A stretch of DNA of 64,000 nt from Candidatus Zhuqueibacterota bacterium (GCA_030950365.1 JAUZRQ010000042.1:40166-104165), one strand, 5' to 3'; shown: positions 38,529-47,836, counted from the stretch's first letter. Made by a program: numbers and translations. The notes: generated by a model from the letters alone, not told the origin.

Positions 38529-39695
38529 TACAACCTCCCCATAACGATGTTATTGGCACTATGTACGCTCAAAAACCGGATTCTGTCGCGTGCCATATTG
38601 CAAATGGTCATTCTCCATGGTGTCGCGTGTTGTGCCATCCTGACGTGCGCGCTGTTGTTCCTGGCACAGAGATTTTGCTTTCTATGAATTTTGGCAAAGA
38701 GTATGCCACCAATTTACAGCTTAATAAGCTGGCTTTTACAAGACGAATTAGCGTCATTTCAAGCCATCTGTCTCAGAGTGATACACACCATTGTATTTCA
38801 TACCGCAAAACAGCCCATGGGTTCCAAACAGGCAGCAAATATATTAATTTTTTTTAAAAAGAAAAGCTTTTTCTGAATGCGTTTCTATGATTCATTCAAC
38901 AAATGGCGTCGAAATTGGTGGCAGATGAAAGCCAATGTGCTATCTCTTGCCACCGACAAATACCGCTCAGCGGCTGCGCGGCAGTTTCCTTGCCGGTGTC
39001 ATGCAGAATGGTGCCTCGCGGGGTTTGTTGCGAATGAATGCCCACATTTGGCGCATTTGTAGCTATTTTCAGAGATGAGTATCGTTTTCAATCACCCCCC
39101 AAAAGATAGGTATTGATAAGGTGAATGCACATCGGCCCCTGATACAAAAGGTGCAATGGATCGTCCCGAAGCGTCCAGATGGCATGATTCGGAAGCGCAT
39201 GGCTTGGAAGCTTCCCCTAGTCATGTGATTCTAAGCCGACGTTGTGGCAAGTCCCTTGCTTTATTTGATAATGATGGATTTGACAGCCGCGTTTCCCGTT
39301 TTCTACCGGATTGGTTGAAATGGGCAAAAAAAAACCGAGCTATTTCGTGCATCGGGATTAGGGGGATTACCGATCGCACTAAGATAGCTCGGCAGTTATT
39401 GGCGGAGCCGGGATTAGGGGAGTTACCGGCTTCCGCCTCTTTCAATTACGTACGCGCTGCCTATTATTATGCAACTCGTGTGCCAAATTTCCGCCGCATA
39501 TCTCTTATAATCACATATCATTGTTTTTATGCAAGTTACGATAAAACAAATTTTTAATCAAAATCCACAAAAGTCCAGAAGGTTTCATTTTGAAACCCAT
39601 AATTTGCACATTTGAAACGCTAAAACGATGATTTTGGAGCTATGACAGGCAGTACAGGCAGATCCCCCCTGGTTTGTTGGATCAATTTGGAAGCA
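38529..39695. other. 1.17 kb region without protein genes; contains the candidate small RNA
   Basis: Several short open frames cross this stretch but none has a ribosome site, codon bias or recognisable family. The left part (38529-39150) is plain AT-rich sequence. The part from 39326 to about 39500 holds two tandem hairpins ending in a T-run on the minus strand. 39500-39695 is AT-rich and could carry a minus-strand promoter (TTGCAT and TATAAG about 19 bases apart near 39515-39545), and the 3' end of the auxiliary-lipoprotein gene's transcript. Confidence 0.5.
39326..39437 (-). ncRNA. candidate small RNA: two tandem hairpins with C-rich loops and a terminator
   Basis: On the minus strand the first stem (39401-39437) pairs GGCGGAAGCCGG with CCGGCTCCGCC (one bulge) around the loop TAACTCCCCTAATC. 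A second stem (39335-39392) pairs CCGAGCTAT with ATAGCTCGG, with an inner stem GTGCGATCGG / CCGATGCAC, around the loop TAATCCCCCTAATC. Nine T's follow at once (39326-39334), a rho-independent terminator. The two loops are nearly identical. C-rich loops of this kind can pair with ribosome-binding sites in several known regulatory RNAs. No protein gene explains it. The 5' end is not determined; a promoter may lie near 39515-39545. Confidence 0.45.
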
Positions 39696-40325
39696 TCAAT
39701 TCTGCAGTAGCGTGGACCTGAGCGATTGCACGACTTCGTTCAGGCAGCGGTTCAGCGCTGTGTTGATGCTTTTCACCACCGCCACCGGATTGCGTTGCTC
39801 CGCCGGTTCAAGTGCTTCAAAACCGCCTTCCCAGACCACGGTCTTTTTGTGCAGATCCGTGAGGGTGAGATGCATGGCCACCTTTCCCAGCCAGCGATCC
39901 TGCTCATCCCATTCTTCAAAAGCAGTGACCTTGCCGGTAAGGATCATTCGCGGCGGTACGGCCGAAGGATAGCTCAACACATCCTGGAAAAGGCCGTCAG
40001 CCTTCAGAACCTGCCGAAGCGCCTCGGTGACCAGCACATTGGGCGGGGCAATCCATCGGCGATAGTTCCAGAAATTCACCTCGAAGGGGGTTTCCCGGTA
40101 GATAATCCGATCGTCCGTGTAAAGCACGCCGCCATCCAGTTTGACCACGCCAATGGAATACGGCAGCGCCGCCTCGCGTTTGCCGTTATTTTGGTCAATC
40201 GATTTGAATTCAATCGTGTAATAATGAATCCTCGGCGGCCGTCCACAACTTATGAAAGCCAGGAGGAACACAAACAGAATTAATATCCTCAATAAGCGGA
40301 TCGTTGCACTCATCCGTTGTTGCAT
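39696..40325 (-). CDS. ABC-type transport auxiliary lipoprotein (PqiC/YmbA-like) of the Mla-type system
   Basis: A 209-residue lipoprotein: MQQRMSATIRLLRILILFVFLLAFISCG provides the signal and lipobox Cys. Then RIHYYTIEF, SIGVVKLDGGVLYTDDRIIYRET, PPNVLVTEALRQVLKADGLF and the C-terminal helix, as in the ABC_trans_aux family (PF03886). Members work with MCE proteins in phospholipid traffic between the membranes. ATG 40325 has GAGG eight bases upstream; the track version from 40409 overlaps the MCE gene. It is the last gene of the operon that starts at the phosphatase near 45.1 kb. Confidence 0.8.
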   Translation of the reverse strand: MQQRMSATIRLLRILILFVFLLAFISCGRPPRIHYYTIEFKSIDQNNGKREAALPYSIGVVKLDGGVLYTDDRIIYRETPFEVNFWNYRRWIAPPNVLVTEALRQVLKADGLFQDVLSYPSAVPPRMILTGKVTAFEEWDEQDRWLGKVAMHLTLTDLHKKTVVWEGGFEALEPAEQRNPVAVVKSINTALNRCLNEVVQSLRSTLLQN

Positions 40326-40357
40326 GGTTGATGCCTCGACGGTTTTGTATGGCTTGA

Positions 40358-41257
40358 TTACTCGTTGACTTTTCGTTCCGGCAATGCCGATTTGCGGATC
40401 AAGCTCCATGGCTGATATTTAATCTGCCGGCTAAACTCTTCGAAATTCCGACTGGCATCCTGAAAATTACGGATCGCCTCATGCAGATTCACTTCGTTTA
40501 GCGCCACGATGTGGTTGATCCGTGCGGTGGCCGAAGACAGCTCCACCAGCAGGCTTTCGGCACGCATCATCGACGAGTTAAACTGTAGCAGGGCTTCACT
40601 CAGTGCCGCTGAATTGTTGGCCATCAGCTCATCCAGACGCGCAGACATCTCAGTTAGCTCCTGAGTTAATCGCGTAAATTGCGACAGGAGCTTGGGCGTA
40701 ACTTTCTGGCTGTGATCCAGAATCGTATCCACATGGGCGATGATGTTGGAAAAGTGCGTCTGATTTTCGGCATCTAATAACTGGTTCAGGCGCTCCAGAA
40801 AAATCTCCAGCCGATCCGCCACGCGTTGAAACGGCTCCCCCATACGCGAAAACGTAGGCACATCCTTGCTGTTCAGCCTGGAGCCCGAGGGAAGCAGCGG
40901 CGCATCCGGCGTGCCGGTCGTCAGCTCCACATAGTACTCCCCCATCAACCCGATGGTGGTGATATAGGCCATGGAATTGGTACGCACCGGTGCATCGCCG
41001 CGCACCTTAATCAATACTTCAATCTTGGTGTTATCATCTTCGGGGAAGTACACATTTTCCACTTCGCCAACCAACATGCCGCCAATACGGACCGCCGTCC
41101 CTTTCTGGATGCCATTGGTGTAGGTAAACCGGGCGGTATAGTATTTCACCTCTTTTTGAAAACCGGTTTTGGTCACGGCAAACAAAAAACTAAAAAGAAT
41201 GATGATAGCAACCAGAACGACGAAACCCGCTTTGACTTCCTGAGTACGGTATTCCAT
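40358..41257 (-). CDS. mlaD: MCE-domain periplasmic lipid-binding protein (MlaD-like)
   Basis: A 299-residue protein with one N-terminal membrane helix (FVVLVAIIILFSFLFAVT), an MCE domain at about residues 40-120 (YTARFTYTNGIQKGTAVRIGGMLVGEVENVY, ITTIGLMGEYYVELTTG) and a C-terminal helical part (NQLLDAENQTHFSNIIAHV to the end) that can form the coiled tunnel. Six MlaD-like subunits form the ring that carries lipids between inner and outer membranes. It is followed by the lipoprotein gene after a 32-base gap, and preceded by the ATPase gene. Confidence 0.9.
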   Translation of the reverse strand: MEYRTQEVKAGFVVLVAIIILFSFLFAVTKTGFQKEVKYYTARFTYTNGIQKGTAVRIGGMLVGEVENVYFPEDDNTKIEVLIKVRGDAPVRTNSMAYITTIGLMGEYYVELTTGTPDAPLLPSGSRLNSKDVPTFSRMGEPFQRVADRLEIFLERLNQLLDAENQTHFSNIIAHVDTILDHSQKVTPKLLSQFTRLTQELTEMSARLDELMANNSAALSEALLQFNSSMMRAESLLVELSSATARINHIVALNEVNLHEAIRNFQDASRNFEEFSRQIKYQPWSLIRKSALPERKVNE

Positions 41258-41287
41258 TCGCAGAATATCTCCTGCTTAATTGAGGAT

Positions 41288-42079
41288 CTATGATTTGACT
41301 AAGCTGTGCAAATACTTCTCGCGATCGGGCTCAACGTCATCAGCCTCGCGATTCAAAAATTGTTGCACAATCGGATGCTTGCTATTTTGGATCTCTTCTG
41401 CTGTACCTTGAAAAATGATTTCGCCTTCGTGCAACATGGCAATCCGATCAGCGATAGTGAACACCGAAGCCAGTTCGTGCGTCACTACCACGATAGTCAT
41501 TTTAAAGGCATTCTTCAGTTTTAAAATCAACTGATCGATGCCCATGGCCACCACGGGGTCAAGCCCGGCGGATGGCTCATCGCAAAATAGGATTTCCGGG
41601 TCCATGGCCAGCGCCCGCGCCAGCCCGGCGCGTTTCTTCATCCCGCCGGATAGCTGCGAAGGTTTGAAATTCTCAAACCCCGCAAGCCCTACCAGGTCAA
41701 GCTTGATGCGCGTCATGATCTGGATGGTGGAATCTTCCAGTTGGGTGTGTTCACGTAGCGGCAATGCTACATTTTCACCAACAGTCATGGAGTTGAACAG
41801 CGCTGCCCCCTGAAACAACATGCCAATCTTTTTCAAAATTTCGCGCATCTCGTCTTCGTTCATGGTGGTGATGTCCCGGCCTTTGATAAGAATCTGCCCC
41901 CGGCTCGGCTTCATCAGCCCAATAAGATGGCGAAGCAGGGTGCTTTTGCCGCAACCTGAGCGGCCGAGAATCACCAGAATCTCGCCACGGTAAATATCTA
42001 GATTAACGCCCTTAAGAATCTGGCGATTGCCGTAATATGTGACCAGGTCTCGCACCTGGATAATCGCTTCTTTTTCCAT
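41288..42079 (-). CDS. mlaF: ABC transporter ATP-binding protein (MlaF-like)
   Basis: A 263-residue ATPase. Walker A is ILGRSGCGKSTLLRHL, the Q loop follows, the signature is SQLSGGMKKRAGLARAL, Walker B is PEILFCDEPSAGLDP, and the His switch is in VVVTHELASVF. The C-terminal tail (QFLNREADDVEPDREKYLHS) has the length of the MlaF extension, which in E. coli reaches the neighbouring subunit. It drives lipid movement with MlaE and MlaD. The gene lies 61 bases downstream of mlaE and 30 bases upstream of mlaD. Confidence 0.92.
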   Translation of the reverse strand: MEKEAIIQVRDLVTYYGNRQILKGVNLDIYRGEILVILGRSGCGKSTLLRHLIGLMKPSRGQILIKGRDITTMNEDEMREILKKIGMLFQGAALFNSMTVGENVALPLREHTQLEDSTIQIMTRIKLDLVGLAGFENFKPSQLSGGMKKRAGLARALAMDPEILFCDEPSAGLDPVVAMGIDQLILKLKNAFKMTIVVVTHELASVFTIADRIAMLHEGEIIFQGTAEEIQNSKHPIVQQFLNREADDVEPDREKYLHSLVKS

Positions 42080-42140
42080 AATCTTCGACGAAATGCGGTT
42101 GAAGCTTCAGCCAGCTTTGAACTTATTGAGAATTTTCTCG

Positions 42141-42947
42141 TCACAGCGTGGAATAGAACAGCGCCGTAAACACCACATCCGCGGTGATGATCAGAAAGAT
42201 GGAGACGACCACCGAATTGGTGGTGGATTTGCCTACACCTTCCGCGCCACCCTCCACAATAAAGCCTTCGTATGCACCGATGGACGCAATGATGACCGCA
42301 AAGACTCCAGATTTGATAAGCCCGGTGACGATATCTCGCAATACCAGTGCGTTTATGGTCTGATTGATGAAACGAATACTGCTGATATCCAACGCCGAGA
42401 TGCTGAACAAATAAGCACCAAGAATTCCGAGAAAATCTGCAATCAGAGTCAGAGCGGGCAGCATGATGATGAGCGCCAAAAACCGTGGAACCACCAGAAA
42501 GCTTACCGGATTCAGGCCCATGGTTTTCAGCGCATCGATCTCCTCACCCACTTTCATGGTGCCAATTTCCGCAGCAATGGCCGATCCGAACCGGCCGGTG
42601 ATGATGATGGCCGTCAGCAGCGGTCCCAGCTCGCGCGTCAGCGACACGGACACCAGATTGGCCACGTAAATGGTGGCGCCGAACGGTTTGAGCTGATAGG
42701 CCGATTGCATGGCCAGAATCAGGCCGACGAAAAACGAAATGATGCCCACAATCGGGATCGATTGCCAGCCCACGCGCACGCTCTGCTCGATCACGCTGCG
42801 CCACCGGATTTTCCGACCTTTGAATGGCTCAATGAAAATCCAACGTAGCGTTTCCATGCCGAGCCGATTCAGCCGGTGCAAATGCACCAACGCATAAATG
42901 GTCGGCCGGCCCAGGGCGCTAAACCATCGCTGAACTCGTTCTGTCAT
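42141..42947 (-). CDS. mlaE: MlaE-like ABC transporter permease
   Basis: A 268-residue permease of the MlaE/YrbE family, with about five membrane helices from residue 60. Typical sequences: VRVGWQSIPIVGIISFFVGLI, LAMQSAYQLKPFGATIYVANLV, ELGPLLTAIIITGRFGSAIAAEIGTMKVGEEIDAL (the coupling helix for MlaF), and VGKSTTNSVVVSIFLIITAD. Its ATG overlaps the stop of the STAS gene (ATGA, 42944-42947), so the STAS protein and MlaE are coupled in translation. Confidence 0.93.
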   Translation of the reverse strand: MTERVQRWFSALGRPTIYALVHLHRLNRLGMETLRWIFIEPFKGRKIRWRSVIEQSVRVGWQSIPIVGIISFFVGLILAMQSAYQLKPFGATIYVANLVSVSLTRELGPLLTAIIITGRFGSAIAAEIGTMKVGEEIDALKTMGLNPVSFLVVPRFLALIIMLPALTLIADFLGILGAYLFSISALDISSIRFINQTINALVLRDIVTGLIKSGVFAVIIASIGAYEGFIVEGGAEGVGKSTTNSVVVSIFLIITADVVFTALFYSTL

Positions 42948-43285
42948 TTCTTTAAATGATCCAGGGCAGTTTGTTCATCGGGATAGATTTCAAAGACTTT
43001 ATCCAGTCGGCTGAGTTCGAAAACTTCTTTGACAGCGGCTTCCAATCCAAAGAGCATGAGCTTGCCACCATATTTTCCCACCTGCTGCAGCCCTTCAACC
43101 AGTGTCGCCACGCCGGAGCTATCCATGTAGCTCACACTGCTCAAATCCACGAGAATGTTTTTGGTCTTTTTATCCGTGAGGTCGATGATGACCTTGCGGA
43201 CTTCAGGAGATGAGTACAGATCGACATCACCCGTTATGGAAATGATCACTCCCTTTTTGATGTCGCGCGTCGATACATCCAGCAT
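42944..43285 (-). CDS. STAS-domain protein (anti-sigma antagonist / MlaB-like)
   Basis: A 113-residue single STAS domain: GVIISITGDVDLYSSPEV, then ILVDLSSVSYMDSSGVATLVEGL and the C-terminal helix ending HLKK. The DSSG motif at residues 55-58 holds the Ser that is phosphorylated by RsbW-type kinases in RsbV/SpoIIAA proteins. In E. coli an MlaB STAS protein binds the MlaFE complex. Here one gene is placed between the RsbW-like kinase and mlaE, so it may serve as antagonist, as the MlaB subunit, or as both. AAGGAGG precedes the ATG. Confidence 0.88.
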   Translation of the reverse strand: MLDVSTRDIKKGVIISITGDVDLYSSPEVRKVIIDLTDKKTKNILVDLSSVSYMDSSGVATLVEGLQQVGKYGGKLMLFGLEAAVKEVFELSRLDKVFEIYPDEQTALDHLKK

Positions 43286-43297
43286 GAAACCTCCTTA

Positions 43298-43720
43298 TCA
43301 CCGTCGCAAAAACTTTTCCAGGGTTAACAGATTGCCCTCATCGAGCGAATTGTCGTATTCCACAACATCCATCACGCTACGAATCAGATGGACCCCTAAG
43401 CCCCCAGGACGAATATCATCCAGCTCGCGGGATTTGATTTTGCTCAAATCGGCTTTTCGACCGTAATCGCGCAGCAGCACGCGCAGACCGTGATCCAACA
43501 ACTGAAACCGTATGATAATGGGCCGGTCGGTGGCGCCACCGTACGCATGTTTGATGATGTTGGAACAGGCCTCGTCTACGGCCAGGGCCACGCTTTTTTG
43601 TTCTTCTTCTCCAAATCCCGCCAGCTCCGTCAGGTGCATGATCGTCATGCGAACGATCTTTAATAAGCGCGGATCGCTCGGAATGGCCAGGTCCACCTGA
43701 TCCGGCCGCGGCTGCGGCAT
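43298..43720 (-). CDS. RsbW-like anti-sigma kinase (HATPase)
   Basis: A 140-residue GHKL ATPase domain: RMTIMHLTELAGFGEEEQKSV, the N box VDEACSNIIKHAYGG, then VLLRDYGRKADL and the G box RPGGLGVHLIRSVMD. RsbW/SpoIIAB proteins phosphorylate a STAS partner and bind a sigma factor or other target. I choose ATG 43720 because GGGAG lies seven bases upstream. ATG 43771 and ATG 43798 (which overlaps the phosphatase gene) are in-frame alternatives. The STAS gene follows after 12 bases and the matching PP2C phosphatase precedes. No sigma-factor gene is in the operon. Confidence 0.85.
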   Translation of the reverse strand: MPQPRPDQVDLAIPSDPRLLKIVRMTIMHLTELAGFGEEEQKSVALAVDEACSNIIKHAYGGATDRPIIIRFQLLDHGLRVLLRDYGRKADLSKIKSRELDDIRPGGLGVHLIRSVMDVVEYDNSLDEGNLLTLEKFLRR

Positions 43721-43788
43721 GTGCCACTCCCATCCGGCGGATTTATGCGTTTGCTGCTTCGATGTTTCCATGTGAATGCGATACCCAA

Positions 43789-45087
43789 TTAGCACCATTG
43801 AAAGGCCAGCACCGTCAAATCGTCGTGCTGTTCGGCGCCCCTGAAAAAATGGTTGACTTCCCCGATTAGGCTTTCTACAATGTCATCGGGTGATAACCAG
43901 GAACGGTTTAAAAAGTTTAAAAGTCGTGACAACGAGAAGTGGTTCCCATGCCGATTTTTGGCTTCGATGATGCCATCGGTAAAGCAAATAACATAATCGC
44001 CGTGAGAAAGCCGAAGCCGGCGCGTTTTGAAATGAAAGTGGGGCAATATTCCCAGCGGCACACCGCCTTCCACCTCTATTGGTATGCACTCTCTGGCTTT
44101 CGCTCGGATGTGAATTGCTGGCAAGTGGCCGGCCGAAGCGATTTCCAGTTCTCCGGTGTCGAGATCGGCTAGAATGTACTGCAACGTTACGAACATCCCG
44201 CGGCGACCACGCTCTACCAGCAGTCGATTGACTTTATCGAGTGTATCCGCCACCGTTCCTTCAATTTGAGTATAAAACCGAAAATCGCTGACCAACCGGG
44301 CCATGTACAGCGCCGCCGGAATGCCCTTGCCGGACACGTCCCCCATCACCAGGCCCAGTTTGTTGTTGTCGTATTCGATGAAATCGTAAAAGTCGCCACC
44401 AATCGACGCTGCGGGTTGGGTTTTGGCGAACACCTGAAATTGGTCCTTTGAGCTGGTCGGAAAGGTTTGCGGCATAAAACTTTCCTGAATGATGCGCGCA
44501 GCTTCGAGCTGCTGCTCCAGCTTCTGGCGCTCGAGCATGTACCGGTGCATACGGGCGTTTTCGATCGCCAGCGCCACCTGGCGGCCAAAAGTGGAAAACA
44601 GGTGTAGATCGTCTTCGGAAAATGGTCGGCCATCCACGCGGTTGATCACCTCAGCCACGCCGATAATGCGATCTTTGACGATCAGCGGTACAGCCAGAAT
44701 CGAGCGGGTCTGAAAACCGGTTTCTTCATCAACTTTACGGGCAAAGCGCGGATCGCTTGGCGCGTCCGGCACGATGAGTGGCTCGCCGGTTTTGGCCACC
44801 CAGCCGGCAATGCCTTCGCCGATTTGTAGCACGATTTTTTCTTTGACCTGCGAACCAACCTCACCCAGCGCCACCTCGCATTCCAGCATGCCGGTCTCTT
44901 CATTGATCAGCATAACGGAGCTGGCTTCAGCACGCATCACCGACTGCGCCTTTTCCATCACCAGATTGATGACCTCATCCAGGTCCAGTGTGGAATTAAT
45001 AATGATGCTGACCTCAATGAGGCTGGAAAGGTTATCCACCCGGGTGCGAAGCTGTCGTAGCTCCTCCTGAAGCTGCTCCAGCTGCAC
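43789..45087 (-). CDS. GAF-PP2C phosphatase (RsbU/SpoIIE-like)
   Basis: A protein of about 432 residues. A short coiled coil (LEQLQEELRQLRTRVDNL) leads to a GAF domain (residues 20-180, INSTLDLDEVINLVMEKAQSV, GEGIAGWVAKTGEPLIV, FSTFGRQVALAIENAR). The SpoIIE-type PP2C domain contains SIGGDFYDFIEYDNNKLGLVMGD, VSGKGIPAALYMA and LEIASAGHLPAI, with metal-binding Asps (CFTDGIIEAKN, EQHDDLTVLAF). It removes phosphate from a STAS antagonist. I prefer GTG 45087, which has AGGAGGAACA just upstream, over ATG 45105. It starts 22 bases after polA and heads the partner-switch/Mla operon. Confidence 0.9.
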   Translation of the reverse strand: MQLEQLQEELRQLRTRVDNLSSLIEVSIIINSTLDLDEVINLVMEKAQSVMRAEASSVMLINEETGMLECEVALGEVGSQVKEKIVLQIGEGIAGWVAKTGEPLIVPDAPSDPRFARKVDEETGFQTRSILAVPLIVKDRIIGVAEVINRVDGRPFSEDDLHLFSTFGRQVALAIENARMHRYMLERQKLEQQLEAARIIQESFMPQTFPTSSKDQFQVFAKTQPAASIGGDFYDFIEYDNNKLGLVMGDVSGKGIPAALYMARLVSDFRFYTQIEGTVADTLDKVNRLLVERGRRGMFVTLQYILADLDTGELEIASAGHLPAIHIRAKARECIPIEVEGGVPLGILPHFHFKTRRLRLSHGDYVICFTDGIIEAKNRHGNHFSLSRLLNFLNRSWLSPDDIVESLIGEVNHFFRGAEQHDDLTVLAFQWC

Positions 45088-45109
45088 TGTTCCTCCTGAT
45101 GCCATAAAT

Positions 45110-47836
45110 TCAGTGTGCCTCTAACCAGTTTTTGCCAATGCCAATATCCACTTTGATGGGAACATCCAGTTTCAGGGCATTTGCCATTTCGTGCGCCACC
45201 AGCGACCGCAGAGCGTCCAGCTCCTCTTCGGGAGCTTCGAACACCAGCTCGTCATGCACCTGCATGATCATCTTGCTCCGCAGCTTCTCTTCATGCAACC
45301 GGCGATCGATGCGGATCATCGCCACTTTGATCATGTCGGCCGCCGTGCCCTGAATCGGCGTGTTGATGGCCGTGCGCTCGGCGAATTCCCGCACGCGGCG
45401 GTTTTCGCTCAGGATTTCCGGCAGATACCGCCGACGGTTCAGCAGCGTGGTCACATAGCCTTTTTGGCGCGCCTCATTTAACGTGCGGATGATGAAATCG
45501 TTCACCCCTGGATATTTCACAAAATATTCCTGGATGATCGTCTGCGCTTCTTCGGGCGTGATTTCCAGCCGCTGCGCCAGCCCATACACGCCCATGCCGT
45601 ACATGATGCCGAAATTGATCTCCTTGGCGCGCCGGCGCAGTTCCGGTGTCACCTCCTCCGGCGGCACGCCGAACACATTGGCCGCCGTCGCCCGGTGCAC
45701 ATCCTCGCCGTTTTGAAACGCTTTGATCAGGTTTTCGTCCTTGCTCAAGTGCGCCATGATGCGCAGCTCGATCTGCGAATAGTCGGCGTCGAGGATTTTC
45801 CAGCCGGGCTTACCGGGAATAAACGCACGGCGAATCTGCCGCCCGATTTCGGTGCGGATGGGGATGTTCTGCAAATTCGGATCGCTGGACGACAGCCGTC
45901 CGGTCGCCGCCACGGTCTGGTTGTACGACGTGTGCACGCGCCCGGTGCGCGGATTGATCAGCCGTGGCAACGCATCAACATAAGTACTTTTCAGCTTGCT
46001 GATTTCCCGATATTCCAGCAATTTGCGCGGCAGTTCGTAATCTTTCGCCAGTTTCTCCAGAACCGCCGCGTCCGTGCTGTAGCCGGTTTTGGTGCGTCGG
46101 CCGGTCGGCAATTTCAGCTTCTCAAACAAAATTTTCGCCAGTTGCTGCGTGGAATTGATGTTGAACCGTTCGCCGGCCATCTCGTAGATGGTTTCTTCCA
46201 GCGCCCGAAGCTGCTGCTCCATGTCGCGCGACATGGCTTCTAAATAGGGCCGGTCCAGCGCCACGCCGGTTTCTTCCATGTGCACCAGCACGGTGATCAG
46301 CGGGATTTCGACTTCCTGAAACAGCTCCCACAGTCCCGCCTCTTTCAGCCGCGGCTCGAACAGCCGGCGCAGCCGTTCGGTCACATCGGCGTCCTCACAG
46401 GCGTAGCGCGCCACCAGGTTGAGCGGCACATCCCGCATGCTGATTTGCTTTTTGCCCTTGCCGATCAAATCCGATGTGGGAATTTTTTTAATATTCAAAT
46501 GCTCCAACGCCAACAAGTCCAGATTGTGCTGCCGGCTGGTCGGATTCAGCAGATACGACGCCAGCATGGTATCGAAACGCAGTCCGCGCACCCGGATGCC
46601 GTACTGCGATAGCACCAGGATATCGTACTTGGCGTTTTGTGCATTTTTGGCCAGCGTTTCGTCGGTCAAAATCGGCCCCAGCATTCCGCGCAGGTCGATC
46701 GCCTCGCCCTGCTTCGGTTTCAGGATCAGATGCGAATACGGATCAGCATCCTTCGGCGCCGCGCTGGCCGGCACGTAAAATGCTTCGCCCTCCTCGCAGC
46801 TAAAAGAAAATCCCACGATTTCTGCCATCATGGGATTCTGCGAGGTCGTTTCCAGATCGAACGTGAAATGTCCCGCCCGCTTCAAGCGGTCAATAAGGAA
46901 AAGCAACTGCTGCTCATCGGTCACCGTGTAATATTGGGAAGTATCGGTTTTGGTCTCACCGGCGATGCGGTCCATCAGCGAGGTGAATTCGAGCCGGGTG
47001 AACAGCGCCAGGACCTTCTGCTGATCCGGCTCTTTGAGGCGCAACTGGTCGAGATCCAGTTCGATGGGCACATTCGTATCCAGGGTCACCAGTTGCTGCG
47101 AGACGCGCGCCTGATCGGTGTTCTGGCGCAAGCTTTCGCGCACGCTCTTGGAAGCCACTTCATCGAGGTGATCGAGCAGATTATCCAGCGAGCGGTATTC
47201 GCGCAACAGGCTCTGCGCCGTCTTTTTGCCGACTTTCGGCACGCCCGGGATGTTGTCACTGGAATCGCCCACCAGGGCCAAAAAATCGCGGATCTGCTGC
47301 GGAGGCACGCCCATTTTTTCTTCCACTTCAGACGGGCCCAGAATTTCCGCTTCGTCGATGCGCCGGCGGAGATTGTAAATTTTAATAACGGAATCTACGA
47401 GTTGCATCAGATCTTTATCGCTGGTGACCAGAAATACCTGCAACCCACGTTCTCTGGCTTTAAGGGCCAGGGTCGCTAGGATGTCATCGGCTTCGTAGCC
47501 GGGCACCTCGATGATCGGAATGCGCAGCGCCTCGATAACCTGTCGCAGAATCGGCAATTGCTCGGACATTTCATCCGGCATTTTTTGGCGCGTAGCCTTG
47601 TAGGCTTTGTAGGCTTTATGGCGGAAGGTCGGCTCGGATGTATCGAAGACGACGCCGAGGTAGTCCGGTTTTTCCTCGTCGAAAATTTTGAACAGCGTAC
47701 GGACGAATCCATAAATAGCGCTGGTGTTTTCTCCCCGCGAGTTGATCAGGGGATTTTGAATGAAGGCAAAATACGAACGATAGGCCAGCGCAGAACCGTC
47801 GATCAGAAACAGCTTTTGCCCTTTTGATTCACTCAT
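45110..47836 (-). CDS. polA: DNA polymerase I
   Basis: A 908-residue PolA. The N-terminal 5'-3' exonuclease domain (residues 1-290) has LFLIDGSALAYRSYFAF, GYEADDILATLAL and LVGDSSDNIPGVPKVGKKTA. The 3'-5' exonuclease has its residues (FTFDLETTSQNP; NAQNAKYDILVL; YACEDADVTERL), so proofreading looks active. The polymerase has motif A DADYSQIELRIMAHLS, motif B RRRAKEINFGIMYGMGVYG and motif C MIMQVHDELVFEAP. Works in Okazaki fragment processing and repair. Stop (45110) lies 22 bases before the phosphatase start, so polA may be the first gene of that operon. Confidence 0.97.
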   Translation of the reverse strand: MSESKGQKLFLIDGSALAYRSYFAFIQNPLINSRGENTSAIYGFVRTLFKIFDEEKPDYLGVVFDTSEPTFRHKAYKAYKATRQKMPDEMSEQLPILRQVIEALRIPIIEVPGYEADDILATLALKARERGLQVFLVTSDKDLMQLVDSVIKIYNLRRRIDEAEILGPSEVEEKMGVPPQQIRDFLALVGDSSDNIPGVPKVGKKTAQSLLREYRSLDNLLDHLDEVASKSVRESLRQNTDQARVSQQLVTLDTNVPIELDLDQLRLKEPDQQKVLALFTRLEFTSLMDRIAGETKTDTSQYYTVTDEQQLLFLIDRLKRAGHFTFDLETTSQNPMMAEIVGFSFSCEEGEAFYVPASAAPKDADPYSHLILKPKQGEAIDLRGMLGPILTDETLAKNAQNAKYDILVLSQYGIRVRGLRFDTMLASYLLNPTSRQHNLDLLALEHLNIKKIPTSDLIGKGKKQISMRDVPLNLVARYACEDADVTERLRRLFEPRLKEAGLWELFQEVEIPLITVLVHMEETGVALDRPYLEAMSRDMEQQLRALEETIYEMAGERFNINSTQQLAKILFEKLKLPTGRRTKTGYSTDAAVLEKLAKDYELPRKLLEYREISKLKSTYVDALPRLINPRTGRVHTSYNQTVAATGRLSSSDPNLQNIPIRTEIGRQIRRAFIPGKPGWKILDADYSQIELRIMAHLSKDENLIKAFQNGEDVHRATAANVFGVPPEEVTPELRRRAKEINFGIMYGMGVYGLAQRLEITPEEAQTIIQEYFVKYPGVNDFIIRTLNEARQKGYVTTLLNRRRYLPEILSENRRVREFAERTAINTPIQGTAADMIKVAMIRIDRRLHEEKLRSKMIMQVHDELVFEAPEEELDALRSLVAHEMANALKLDVPIKVDIGIGKNWLEAH

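Noticed and set aside
38516..39062. Two small plus-strand open frames in the gap left of the candidate RNA
   Set aside because: AT-rich, no ribosome site, no recognisable composition of a protein.
39156..39557. A 133-codon plus-strand open frame across the candidate RNA
   Set aside because: No ribosome site or family; it crosses two stable hairpins and a minus-strand terminator.
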